Below are positions 1 through 5,381 of a stretch of 9,387 nucleotides of DNA, in pieces; the first letter of the stretch is position 1, and each line of letters opens with the position of its first letter. The DNA is from an uncultured Granulicatella sp. Its GTDB lineage: Bacteria > Bacillota > Bacilli > Lactobacillales > Aerococcaceae. The position numbers and the translations under genes were made by a program. Location of the stretch: positions 1-9,387 of the forward strand of contig URWJ01000050.1 of NCBI GenBank assembly GCA_900551535.1. The letters are read 5' to 3'. The notes beneath the pieces were generated by a model. It had not been told where the DNA came from, searched no databases, and saw only the letters and a program-made list of their open reading frames with translations.

Positions 1-2
1 AA

Positions 3-1023
3 CCCGCGTTCGGAGCTATTGCCAAAGAACCGTCAACATCAGAATCTGCCTTTGGCAAGCCATCTTTTGGTGCTCCCTCCTTTGGCTCTGGAAAGTCACC
101 TGTTGAATCGCCTGCCTCCGGATCTGCCTTTGGCAAGCCATCTTTTGGTACTCCGTCCTTTGGCTCTGGAAATTCATCTGTTGAGCCGCCTGCTTCCGGA
201 TCTGCCTTTGGTAAGCCCTCTTTTGGTACTCCTTCCTTTGGCTCTGGAAATTCATCTGTTGAACCGCCTGCCTCCGGCTCTGCCTTTGGCAAGCCCTCTT
301 TTGGTACATCTGCCTTCGGAACTGCATCAAGTAACGAAACTAACTCTGGATCCATATTTGGAAAGGCTGCATTTGGTTCATCATCTTTTGCACCCGCCAA
401 CAATGAACTTTTCGGATCAAACTTTACTATTTCAAAACCTACAGTTGACAGCCCAAAGGAGGTAGATTCAACGTCACCTTTCCCATCTTCTGGCGATCAA
501 AGTGAAGATGAGTCTAAGAGTGATGTAGACTCTTCTTCGACACCTTTTGGTACGAAACCTAACACCTCTACGAAACCAAAGACCAATGCCTTTGATTTTG
601 GGAGTTCTTCCTTTGGATCTGGATTTTCAAAGGCTCTGGAATCTGTTGGTTCCGATACAACTTTTAAATTCGGTACTCAGGCTTCACCTTTCTCTTCACA
701 GTTAGGAAACAAATCACCATTCAGTTCCTTTACAAAAGATGATACTGAAAATGGATCTTTAAGTAAGGGCTCTCCCAGTGAAATCAATGACGATAATGAA
801 GAACACGAAAGCAATGGTCCCAACGTAAGCGGTAATGATTTGACAGATTCTACGGTTGAGCAAACATCTTCTTCTAGATTACCGGAAACTCCCTCGGATG
901 AAGATGGTGAAGTTATCGAGGAGGAAGCGCAAAAATCCCCCATAGGCAAGCTAACTGAAACTATAAAAAAAAGTGCCAATATTGACATGGCTGGTTTGAA
1001 AAATCCTGTATTTGGAAATCATG
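3..1023 (+). CDS. NUP159: Saccharomyces nucleoporin Nup159, internal FG-repeat fragment (partial at both ends)
   Basis: Nup159 is an FG nucleoporin on the cytoplasmic face of the yeast nuclear pore, where it helps dock the mRNA-export helicase Dbp5. Frame 3 is open from base 3 through the junction. It reads SAFGKPSFG, TPSFGSGNSS, SIFGKAAFG, TPFGTKP, FDFGSSSFG and FKFGTQAS, then an acidic Ser/Thr/Glu-rich stretch, and ends ...KNPVFGNH. I recognise this as the central FG region of Nup159. From memory the real protein continues FGNHVKAKSESPF, whereas here the base after CATG (1020-1023) departs from it. The frame then runs through out-of-frame bacterial sequence to TAG at 1098-1100. There is no bacterial ribosome binding site or start. 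It is not a bacterial gene: FG repeats of this kind are eukaryotic. The N-terminal beta-propeller and C-terminal coiled coil lie outside. S. cerevisiae against a close sister species cannot be separated by eye. Confidence 0.93.
45..317 (+). repeat. 78-bp tandem repeat encoding 26-residue FG units
   Basis: Three in-frame 78-bp units lie at 45-122, 123-200 and 201-278, with a partial fourth from 279 to about 317. Each begins SAFGKPSFG and ends PASG. The units differ at scattered bases (for example GAPSFG in the first and GTPSFG in the next two), as expected of natural FG-repeat expansion in Nup159. Two FG dipeptides and one further PSFG motif per unit give the phenylalanine-glycine spacing typical of FG nucleoporins. 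Confidence 0.93.
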
Positions 1024-1025
1024 GG
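1020..1025. other. Yeast-to-bacterium chimeric junction
   Basis: Left of this point the sequence codes for Nup159 in frame 3. Right of it, frame 2 codes for CcdA (GAGYFGNILYVNWFRY...). The change falls within CATG/GGGTG, with at most one or two shared bases. No transposon end, long homology or start site marks the join. A misassembly, a ligation chimera during library preparation, or yeast contamination explains it best. Confidence 0.9.
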
Positions 1026-1510
1026 GTGCTGGTTACTTTGGTAATATTCTCTATGTCAATTGGTTTCGCTATACCATGGGAACAATTATTATCATTTTAG
1101 GCCTTCACCAGATGGAAATTTTTCATTTTAAGAAATTAGAGGTTCAAAAAAGCTTTACTTTTAAGAAATCAGAAGCCAATCGTTATTGGTCAGCCTTTTT
1201 ACTCGGTATTACTTTTAGCTTTGGTTGGACGCCTTGTATTGGTCCTGTTTTGAGTTCTGTTCTCGCAATTGCAGCTTCTGGTGGTAATGGAGCAGTACAA
1301 GGTGGCTTCCTCATGTTAGTTTATACCCTTGGTCTTGCTATCCCATTTCTCATTTTGGCGCTTGCCTCTTCTATTGTTTTACGCCATTTTGGGAAAATAA
1401 AACCTTATATGGGACTACTAAAGAAAATTGGCGGGTTACTTATCATCTTGATGGGAATTTTACTTATGCTGGGAAATCTTAATGTTCTAGCTTCAATATT
1501 TGGTGGATAA
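1024..1510 (+). CDS. ccdA: Cytochrome c biogenesis protein CcdA (thiol-disulfide transmembrane carrier), 5'-truncated
   Basis: CcdA passes electrons from cytoplasmic thioredoxin across the membrane to extracytoplasmic thioredoxin-like proteins. Frame 2 reads from the junction (GAGYFGNILYVNWFRYTMGTIIIILGLHQ in segments) to TAA at 1508-1510, about 161 residues. The family usually has about 235 with six helices, so roughly the first 70 residues are missing. Those include the first redox cysteine motif (SPCxFPLLP type). The second is present: SFGWTPCIGPVLSSV, encoded near 1219-1263. Three or four hydrophobic helices remain. The methionine at 1076 has no ribosome binding site and lies inside the homologous region, so it is not the real start. 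The downstream thioredoxin-like lipoprotein follows after 13 bp. As written the copy would be non-functional, but the truncation probably comes from the chimera, not from the organism. Confidence 0.88.
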
Positions 1511-1523
1511 AAGGAGGAATCTC

Positions 1524-2087
1524 ATGAAAAAAACAATGTTAGTCATCACAGGTCTTGTTTGTGTTGCTCTGTTGGGTGCCTGTGGAAATCAAAAATCAGC
1601 TAGTGGAACTAAGTCTGGACACGGACAATTTACAAATAAAACGACAGCTACAAAGTTGAATCAAGGCGAAGCAGCTCCTGATTTTGAACTAAAAGGAGTT
1701 GACGGGAAAACTTATAAATCGTCAGATTTCAAAGGAAAGAAAGTTTATCTCAAATTTTGGGCATCTTGGTGCTCTATCTGCTTGTCTACATTGAAAGATA
1801 CTGATGAGTTAGCTAAAAATGCTGGGAAAGATTATGTAGTTTTGACGGTTGTTTCACCGGGGCATGTTGGTGAAAAATCTGAAGCAGATTTTAAAAACTG
1901 GTATGAGAAATTAAATTATAAACATTTACCTGTTTTACTAGATCCTAGTGGTAAATTATTGGAGCAATATGGTGTTCGTTCCTATCCGACAGCTGCATTT
2001 ATTGGAAGTGATGGGAAATTGGTAAAAACTCGTCCTGGACTTATTAAAAAAGCAGAAATTGAATCAACTCTTAAAAGCATTAAATAG
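1524..2087 (+). CDS. TlpA/Etrx-type extracytoplasmic thioredoxin-like lipoprotein
   Basis: A membrane-anchored thioredoxin-like reductase of 187 residues that takes electrons from CcdA and reduces surface methionine sulfoxide reductase. The start ATG at 1524 follows AGGAGG (1512-1517); earlier in-frame codons lack a site. Residues 1-20 form a lipoprotein signal (MKKTM, hydrophobic core, lipobox LGAC with Cys20). A Ser/Thr/Lys-rich linker follows, then the thioredoxin fold from about residue 45. The redox motif is WASWCSIC (Cys83, Cys86) and the cis-proline lies in SYPTAAF (Pro155). The stretches KFWASWCSIC, VVLTVVSPGH and GKLLEQYGVRSYPT closely resemble pneumococcal Etrx proteins as I remember them. 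The order ccdA, this gene, msrAB matches the streptococcal Etrx1 operon. This gene looks intact, and the msrAB start lies 9 bp downstream. Confidence 0.9.
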   Translation: MKKTMLVITGLVCVALLGACGNQKSASGTKSGHGQFTNKTTATKLNQGEAAPDFELKGVDGKTYKSSDFKGKKVYLKFWASWCSICLSTLKDTDELAKNAGKDYVVLTVVSPGHVGEKSEADFKNWYEKLNYKHLPVLLDPSGKLLEQYGVRSYPTAAFIGSDGKLVKTRPGLIKKAEIESTLKSIK

Positions 2088-2096
2088 GAGGGGAGG

Positions 2097-2345
2097 ATGA
2101 TGGATCATAAAATGAAATGGTTATTATTGGGTGGAGCAGTCCTACTGGTTTTAGGTTTATTTGTGCTGGGAAGTCGCATGATACCAACCCTTAAAAATCA
2201 GTCTGCTATTAATCAGATCAAAGAAGCAGCTGTTAGTCAGGCTGAACCGGTCAAGCAAAAGAAAGCGGACTTGAAAAATGCAAATTTAAAGCATATCTAT
2301 TTGATGTTGGAGAGGAAAGAGTATCTGATTGGGATGTTCGATTGA
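2097..2345 (+). pseudogene. msrAB: Peptide methionine sulfoxide reductase MsrAB, N-terminal fragment only
   Basis: The first ~68 codons look like the membrane anchor and linker of a surface MsrAB: a hydrophobic segment WLLLGGAVLLVLGLFVLGS, then IKEAAVSQAEPVKQKK and ending LKHIYL. In streptococcal MsrAB the matching stretch leads straight into the MsrA catalytic motif AGGCFWG. Here, after TATTTG (2298-2303), the reading becomes MLERKEYLIGMFD and stops at 2343-2345. Both catalytic domains (MsrA and MsrB) are therefore absent and the product cannot repair methionine sulfoxide. AGGAGG at 2086-2091 serves ATG 2097 or 2100. The context, right after the Etrx-like lipoprotein, supports the identification. 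The stop overlaps the next ATG as TGATG, so a truncated peptide could still couple translation into the next frame. Confidence 0.75.
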
Positions 2346-2641
2346 TGAGCTTTGTTAAAAAATATGGTGGAATCTTGTTGTTTCTAGCAATTTTAAATCG
2401 ATGGACACTTAAAATCGGTGAAAATGTAAATGGAGATCCAGAGTTAGTGCGCATATTAATGGGCCTCTTATTCCCAGTTTTTATGTTTGCACTAACATTG
2501 ATGCTTGGAAAATGGATTGAATATCTGACTAGAACAATTTACTTCTATAAGTATCGTAAAGAATACAGAGAATACTTTAATATTACTAATGAGCAGTGGT
2601 ACGGAAAGTTCTTTGCTAGATTTATGTCGAACCAAAAATGA
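2303..2641 (+). pseudogene. Unrecognised membrane protein, 5'-truncated paralogue of the next gene
   Basis: Frame 2 from the junction reads DVGEERVSDWDVRL then MSFVKKYGGILLFLAILNRW and ends EYREYFNITNEQWYGKFFARFMSNQK. It parallels the C-terminal third of the complete gene downstream, where the matching region reads EIKDKDWGTPINKFVKRYGGILLGLSILNRW and ends EYREYFNITNEQWYGKFFARFMSKS. The similarity extends upstream of the first ATG (2345) and alternative TTG (2342), with no ribosome binding site near either. This shows that the 5' two thirds have been lost, not that the gene is simply short. Two hydrophobic segments and a basic, aromatic tail remain. The ATG at 2345 overlaps the stop of the msrAB remnant (TGATG), so expression by re-initiation is possible. 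I do not recognise the family. Confidence 0.7.
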
Positions 2642-2659
2642 TTAGTAGAGGGGAAAAGA

Positions 2660-3544
2660 ATGGTGCAGGAGAAAAACAAACTCTTTGGAGCAAGTTTTGA
2701 GCAATCAAAGAGGGTTGTCCCAAGAAGTTATGCAACCGAAGACGGTGCTCAAATGGGTGTGTCTGTGTCTATGAGTTTTTGGAAGAGAGTGTTCGGACTT
2801 GTTGGATTAATGTTTAGTTTTATAGCTTATGGAGCGGGGATATATATGACCGATGGTTTCAGAAGTTCAACAGATAGTGTTCAGGTCATTTCTGAAAGCA
2901 CGGGAGCATTGATTGGAGAAATAGGGTCTTATTTTCGCCCAATCAATTTGGTATTAGTAATTTTATTTACAGCATTAATAATTTTAAATATTATCCCAAA
3001 ATTTAATTATGCGTATCAATTAATATATGGAAATTGTTTATTAATAATGTTCGGGTTAGTAACAATTTTTTCTGGGTTACCTTTATTAATTGGGTTAACA
3101 ATTGGAGCGCTTGGAACACTCGCATTTATTGTTCAACTAATCTTTTTTGGTTATTTAGTTAAGAAACTTATTGTCGATGTAATTAAGGAAGTTAAGACAT
3201 CCCTTTATAATGAAAAAGAAATAAAAGATAAAGATTGGGGAACCCCTATCAATAAATTTGTAAAAAGATATGGTGGAATATTATTAGGATTATCTATTCT
3301 AAATCGTTGGACTTTTAATTTTGGTGAATTTAGTAAAGATAATCCAGGGCTTATGAGTTTTTTGTCTGGCTGGTTATTTATACCGCTCATTAGTCTCTTA
3401 TTATTTGCTGAAGGCCAGATTTTAAAAAATTTTGTAAAATCCTTTTATTTCTTTAAATACCGAAATGAATACAGAGAGTACTTTAATATCACCAATGAGC
3501 AGTGGTATGGAAAGTTCTTTGCTAGATTTATGTCGAAATCATAA
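2660..3544 (+). CDS. Multi-pass membrane protein of unknown function with conserved aromatic tail
   Basis: Complete 294-residue protein. ATG 2660 follows AGAGGGG (2647-2653) at good spacing, 18 bp after the truncated paralogue. The first ~35 residues are polar (FGASFEQSKRVVPRSYATEDG), probably cytoplasmic. Hydrophobic segments lie at about residues 43-64, 94-114, 122-142, 145-172, 208-222 and 235-255, so five or six helices. A charged loop, EVKTSLYNEKEIKDKDW, sits near residue 190. The C-terminal ~30 residues (YFFKYRNEYREYFNITNEQWYGKFFARFMSKS in segments) are basic and aromatic and are the part best shared with the upstream copy. No catalytic motif is visible. The central part of the gene is very AT-rich compared with the C-terminal part. 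A terminator follows at 3551. I do not recognise the family and assign no function. Confidence 0.75.
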   Translation: MVQEKNKLFGASFEQSKRVVPRSYATEDGAQMGVSVSMSFWKRVFGLVGLMFSFIAYGAGIYMTDGFRSSTDSVQVISESTGALIGEIGSYFRPINLVLVILFTALIILNIIPKFNYAYQLIYGNCLLIMFGLVTIFSGLPLLIGLTIGALGTLAFIVQLIFFGYLVKKLIVDVIKEVKTSLYNEKEIKDKDWGTPINKFVKRYGGILLGLSILNRWTFNFGEFSKDNPGLMSFLSGWLFIPLISLLLFAEGQILKNFVKSFYFFKYRNEYREYFNITNEQWYGKFFARFMSKS

Positions 3545-3550
3545 TCGTTA

Positions 3551-3580
3551 GACTATCCTTTTATGGGATAGTCTTTTTTT
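3551..3580 (+). terminator. Rho-independent terminator after the membrane-protein pair
   Basis: GACTATCC (3551-3558) pairs perfectly with GGATAGTC (3566-3573) around a 7-base loop, followed by seven T residues (3574-3580). It lies 6 bp past the stop codon at 3542-3544. Confidence 0.9.
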
Positions 3581-3602
3581 GTTTTTCCAGGCAAATGCTC
3601 TA

Positions 3603-3630
3603 TTGAATTTCAAATTAGGAGTGCTATAAT
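3603..3630 (+). promoter_or_regulatory. Sigma-A promoter, extended -10, for the small membrane protein
   Basis: TTGAAT (3603-3608), a 16-bp spacer, then a perfect TATAAT (3625-3630) preceded by TG-C, the extended -10 element. Transcription would begin near 3637, about 46 bases ahead of the ATG at 3683. Confidence 0.75.
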
Positions 3631-3682
3631 GAAGGTAACAATAGTCGGTTAATAGTTTTCAATTTCATTGGAGGTGGTCTTT

Positions 3683-3811
3683 ATGGACTTAGTATTACCA
3701 ATGTTTCTGGGGACGTTTGCACTGATGGGAGTTGCTCTATATGTGTTTTACTGGATCATCCGATTAGCCGTAAAACATGGAGTAGAATCCCAACAAAGGA
3801 AGTCACATTAA
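3683..3811 (+). CDS. Small single-pass membrane protein, 42 residues
   Basis: A short but well-formed gene. ATG 3683 sits five bases after GGAGGTGG (3670-3677) and downstream of a strong extended -10 promoter, with TAA at 3809-3811. Residues 3-30 (LVLPMFLGTFALMGV then ALYVFYWIIRLAV) form one long hydrophobic helix. The tail KHGVESQQRKSH is polar and basic, so it is probably cytoplasmic, with the N-terminus outside. No function is recognisable. The design, promoter and ribosome binding site around a tiny membrane peptide, makes a real product much likelier than chance. The Nudix gene follows 59 bp later beyond a perfect hairpin. Possible roles include modulating a membrane complex or acting as a toxic or stress peptide, but nothing in the sequence chooses between them. 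Confidence 0.6.
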   Translation: MDLVLPMFLGTFALMGVALYVFYWIIRLAVKHGVESQQRKSH

Positions 3812-3829
3812 CGGCTTCAGAAAAAAGAT

Positions 3830-3856
3830 ATAGAGGTGGCGTGCCACCTCTATTTT
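3830..3856 (+). terminator. Perfect 11-bp hairpin with short T run, just before the Nudix gene
   Basis: ATAGAGGTGGC (3830-3840) and GCCACCTCTAT (3843-3853) are exact inverted repeats separated by two bases; in RNA the innermost pair would open to a four-base loop. Only four T residues follow (3853-3856), and the Nudix ribosome binding site begins at 3860. It may be a weak or leaky terminator for the small gene, or an attenuator or RNA-stability element for the Nudix gene. Confidence 0.6.
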
Positions 3857-3870
3857 CGTGGAGGAAGACA

Positions 3871-4356
3871 ATGAAAGAAATGAACCATTTTGGCGTGTAT
3901 GGAGTTTGTATTCACGAGGGACGCATCCTTTGTATTCGTAAGACGCGTGGGCCATACCGTGGACGCTATGATTTGCCAGGAGGAACGCCAGAAGAAGGAG
4001 AGAGCTTGGTAGAAACGTTGAAGAGAGAAATGCTAGAGGAGACGGGATTTCAAGTGTCTGCAATTTACGAAAATACGATTCGTGATGTGTTTGTGACTGT
4101 TCCAGAAATTGCGCGCGTGCATCATGAGTTTGTGCTATTTACGATTGATGTTGAAGAAAAGAACGCTCAAACGGTAGAGGACTTCGTGACGAACGAAGAG
4201 AAGAACGATTCGAAGGGAATTGTGTGGGTTCCACTAGAAGAAGTGAGCGTTGAAAATGCGTCTCCACTCGTAATAGAAGCCGCTCGACCAACACAGGCAT
4301 TCGAGGCGAAGCATTACGAACAATGGGTGATGTACGACGAAGATTTTATGAACTAA
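3871..4356 (+). CDS. Nudix hydrolase (NTP pyrophosphohydrolase family)
   Basis: A 161-residue Nudix protein, which hydrolyses a nucleoside diphosphate linked to another group using Mg2+ or Mn2+ in the cytoplasm; the substrate cannot be read from the sequence. The full Nudix box is present at residues 39-61 (GTPEEGE, seven residues, RE, ML, EETGF), matching GX5EX7REUXEEXGU. The first strand, HFGVYGVCIHEGRILCIRKTR, and the YDLPGG turn before the box are typical. ATG 3871 follows GGAGGA (3860-3865). The in-frame GTG at 3841 lies inside the hairpin and is rejected. No clear promoter of its own is visible, so expression may depend on readthrough from the promoter at 3603 past the hairpin. Confidence 0.9.
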   Translation: MKEMNHFGVYGVCIHEGRILCIRKTRGPYRGRYDLPGGTPEEGESLVETLKREMLEETGFQVSAIYENTIRDVFVTVPEIARVHHEFVLFTIDVEEKNAQTVEDFVTNEEKNDSKGIVWVPLEEVSVENASPLVIEAARPTQAFEAKHYEQWVMYDEDFMN

Positions 4357-4370
4357 AATGAATTTAGCTA

Positions 4371-4399
4371 TTTAAAGACCTCTGAATTTTTGTTATAAT
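4371..4399 (+). promoter_or_regulatory. Promoter for nagB
   Basis: A perfect TATAAT (4394-4399) is preceded by TG-T, an extended -10. TTTAAA (4371-4376) at 17-bp spacing is a weak -35. Transcription would start near 4406, right where the palindrome AACAGCTGTT (4407-4416) begins, so a factor bound there could block initiation. Confidence 0.7.
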
Positions 4400-4406
4400 A
4401 TAGTTA

Positions 4407-4416
4407 AACAGCTGTT
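4407..4416. promoter_or_regulatory. Palindrome AACAGCTGTT at the nagB start site (possible operator)
   Basis: A perfect 10-bp palindrome about eight bases after the -10 box. A related 12-bp palindrome with the same CAGCTG core lies at 5237-5248, beyond nagB. The position suits a repressor site, but I cannot match it to a known NagR or catabolite-control site. Confidence 0.35.
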
Positions 4417-4465
4417 CATGTTTTTAGTACCCTTTTATGAAAGGGAATTCAGGGAGGTATTGTTA

Positions 4466-5173
4466 ATGGAAGTTATTGTTGTTAAAACTCAAGAAGAAGG
4501 CGCATTAGCCGCTTTTGAGATTTTTAAACGCGCACACGGCGAAGGAGCGAAAGTGTTTGGACTAGCGACAGGCTCAAGTCCAATTGGATTATATGAATTA
4601 CTTAGAAATAGCGATTTAGATTTTTCAGATCGTATCTCAGTGAACTTAGATGAATATGTTGGATTGGCACCAACGGACGAACATAGCTACGCTTATTTCA
4701 TGTATGAATATCTTTTCAATGCGAAGCCATTTAAACATAGCTATTTACCAGATGGGATTGCAAAAGACGTAGATGCAGAAGTTGAACGTTATGAACGTGT
4801 TCTTCAAGAAAATCCAGTAGACTTGCAGTTATTAGGCATCGGAAGTAATGGACATATCGGATTCAACGAACCTGGTACACCATTCACTCAACGCACACAT
4901 AAGGTTCATTTAACAGAATCAACCATTGAAGCGAACAAACGCTTCTTCGAAAAAGAAGAAGATGTGCCACGCTACGCTTATTCAATGGGATTACAATCCA
5001 TCATGGATGCCAAAGAAATCGTGTTAATTGCATTCGGACCTAAGAAAATCCATGCGATTAAAGGATTAGTGGAAGGTCCTATCACAGAGGAAGTTCCTGC
5101 AAGTATCCTACAAAAACATCCAAAAGTGACAGTTATTTGTGATGAAGCAGCTGCAGCATTATTAACAAAATAA
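4466..5173 (+). CDS. nagB: Glucosamine-6-phosphate deaminase
   Basis: NagB converts glucosamine-6-phosphate to fructose-6-phosphate and ammonia, the step that feeds amino sugars into glycolysis; it is cytoplasmic. The product is 235 residues, the length usual in streptococci and relatives and shorter than the ~266 of E. coli. It has the phosphate-binding LATGSSPIGLYELL (33-46), SVNLDEYVGL with catalytic Asp62, and LGIGSNGHIGFNEPG (123-137) with His130 and Glu135. ATG 4466 follows AGGGAGG (4451-4457). The in-frame ATG at 4418 has no ribosome binding site and adds residues unlike NagB. The leader carries a hairpin, CCCTTT/AAAGGG (4430-4445), just upstream of the ribosome binding site. The gene is single: its own promoter lies upstream and a terminator downstream, with no nagA next to it. 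Confidence 0.95.
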   Translation: MEVIVVKTQEEGALAAFEIFKRAHGEGAKVFGLATGSSPIGLYELLRNSDLDFSDRISVNLDEYVGLAPTDEHSYAYFMYEYLFNAKPFKHSYLPDGIAKDVDAEVERYERVLQENPVDLQLLGIGSNGHIGFNEPGTPFTQRTHKVHLTESTIEANKRFFEKEEDVPRYAYSMGLQSIMDAKEIVLIAFGPKKIHAIKGLVEGPITEEVPASILQKHPKVTVICDEAAAALLTK

Positions 5174-5184
5174 AGAGTTTGAAA

Positions 5185-5217
5185 GGGCGTCTTCCGGGCA
5201 ACGGAAGGCGCCTTTTT
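5185..5217 (+). terminator. Rho-independent terminator after nagB
   Basis: GGCGTCTTCCG (5186-5196) pairs with CGGAAGGCGCC (5202-5212) with one G-T wobble around a five-base loop, followed by a run of T residues (5213-5217). It lies about 12 bp past the nagB stop. Confidence 0.9.
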
Positions 5218-5236
5218 GCGCTTTTAAAAGAGAGTT

Positions 5237-5248
5237 AATCAGCTGATT
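5237..5248. promoter_or_regulatory. Palindrome AATCAGCTGATT in the nagB/Mn-operon gap
   Basis: A perfect 12-bp palindrome between the nagB terminator and the Mn-operon promoter. It shares TTAA-N-CAGCTG-N-T with the palindrome at the nagB start site. Its role is unknown. It may be an operator for the same factor, or chance in AT-rich DNA. Confidence 0.3.
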
Positions 5249-5290
5249 TAAGCGTGTAAAGGCTTGTTTTCAAAAATTTTCTGAAAATTT

Positions 5291-5304
5291 TTTGGTAAAC
5301 CTAA
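5291..5304. promoter_or_regulatory. Upstream MntR/EfaR-type metal operator (one mismatch)
   Basis: TTTGG-TAAA-CCTAA fits the TTAGG-N4-CCTAA operator pattern of DtxR-family manganese repressors with one mismatch in the left arm. Its centre is 39 bp upstream of the centre of the perfect site, close to four helical turns, and it lies just ahead of the -35 box. Confidence 0.55.
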
Positions 5305-5312
5305 AAAAACAC

Positions 5313-5355
5313 TTGACGAAATTATTTTTTTAGGGTAACCTAATAAATGTAGAAT
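5313..5355 (+). promoter_or_regulatory. Promoter region of the Mn/Fe transport operon
   Basis: TTGACG (5313-5318) is a good -35. At 17-bp spacing the -10 would be TAACCT (5336-5341), a poor match inside the operator. A better -10 sequence, TAGAAT (5350-5355), lies too far from that -35 and would need a weak -35 near 5327. Either way the perfect metal operator overlaps the core promoter. The exact start is unresolved. Confidence 0.55.
5330..5343. promoter_or_regulatory. MntR/EfaR-type manganese repressor operator
   Basis: TTAGG-GTAA-CCTAA is a perfect 5+5 inverted repeat matching the TTAGG-N4-CCTAA pattern known for DtxR-family Mn regulators such as EfaR, ScaR and staphylococcal MntR. It sits in the core promoter of an operon whose lipoprotein has Mn-type ligands, so repression when Mn is plentiful is the straightforward inference. 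Confidence 0.75.
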
Positions 5356-5361
5356 CTACAT
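5347..5361. promoter_or_regulatory. Palindrome ATGTAGAATCTACAT in the Mn-operon leader
   Basis: A perfect 15-bp palindrome (7-bp arms, one central base) between the metal operator and the ribosome binding site. The centre is too tight for a stable RNA hairpin, which suggests a DNA site. It covers the TAGAAT -10 candidate. It does not match the metal operator, and I cannot name the factor. Confidence 0.4.
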
Positions 5362-5381
5362 AAATTGAGGGGATGAATTCA

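Noticed and set aside
45..317. CRISPR-like array or bacterial surface-protein repeat
   Set aside because: The 78-bp units are contiguous with no spacers and encode FG-nucleoporin units in frame.
16..330. Gln/Arg-rich open frame on the minus strand, and a Leu/Pro-rich frame at 19-465 on the plus strand
   Set aside because: Both are shadow frames of the 78-bp FG-repeat array; their repetitive composition comes from NUP159 and neither has a ribosome binding site.
840..1100. 86-codon frame starting at ATG 840, half acidic and half hydrophobic
   Set aside because: It is the end of the Nup159 frame plus 26 codons of out-of-frame ccdA. The apparent membrane segment (VLVTLVIFSMSIGFAIPW) arises only from the chimeric join.
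3841..3870. GTG 3841 as the start of the Nudix gene
   Set aside because: It lies in the loop of the perfect hairpin, has no ribosome binding site, and adds ten residues outside the Nudix fold; ATG 3871 has GGAGGA at good spacing.
4418..4465. ATG 4418 as the nagB start
   Set aside because: No ribosome binding site precedes it, and the added residues do not resemble NagB; the region is the transcript leader with a small hairpin.
5273..5291. Repeated AAAATTTT (5273-5280 and 5284-5291) as an origin or protein-binding repeat
   Set aside because: Simple AT-rich sequence just upstream of a promoter; at most an UP-like element. No DnaA boxes or iterons are present.
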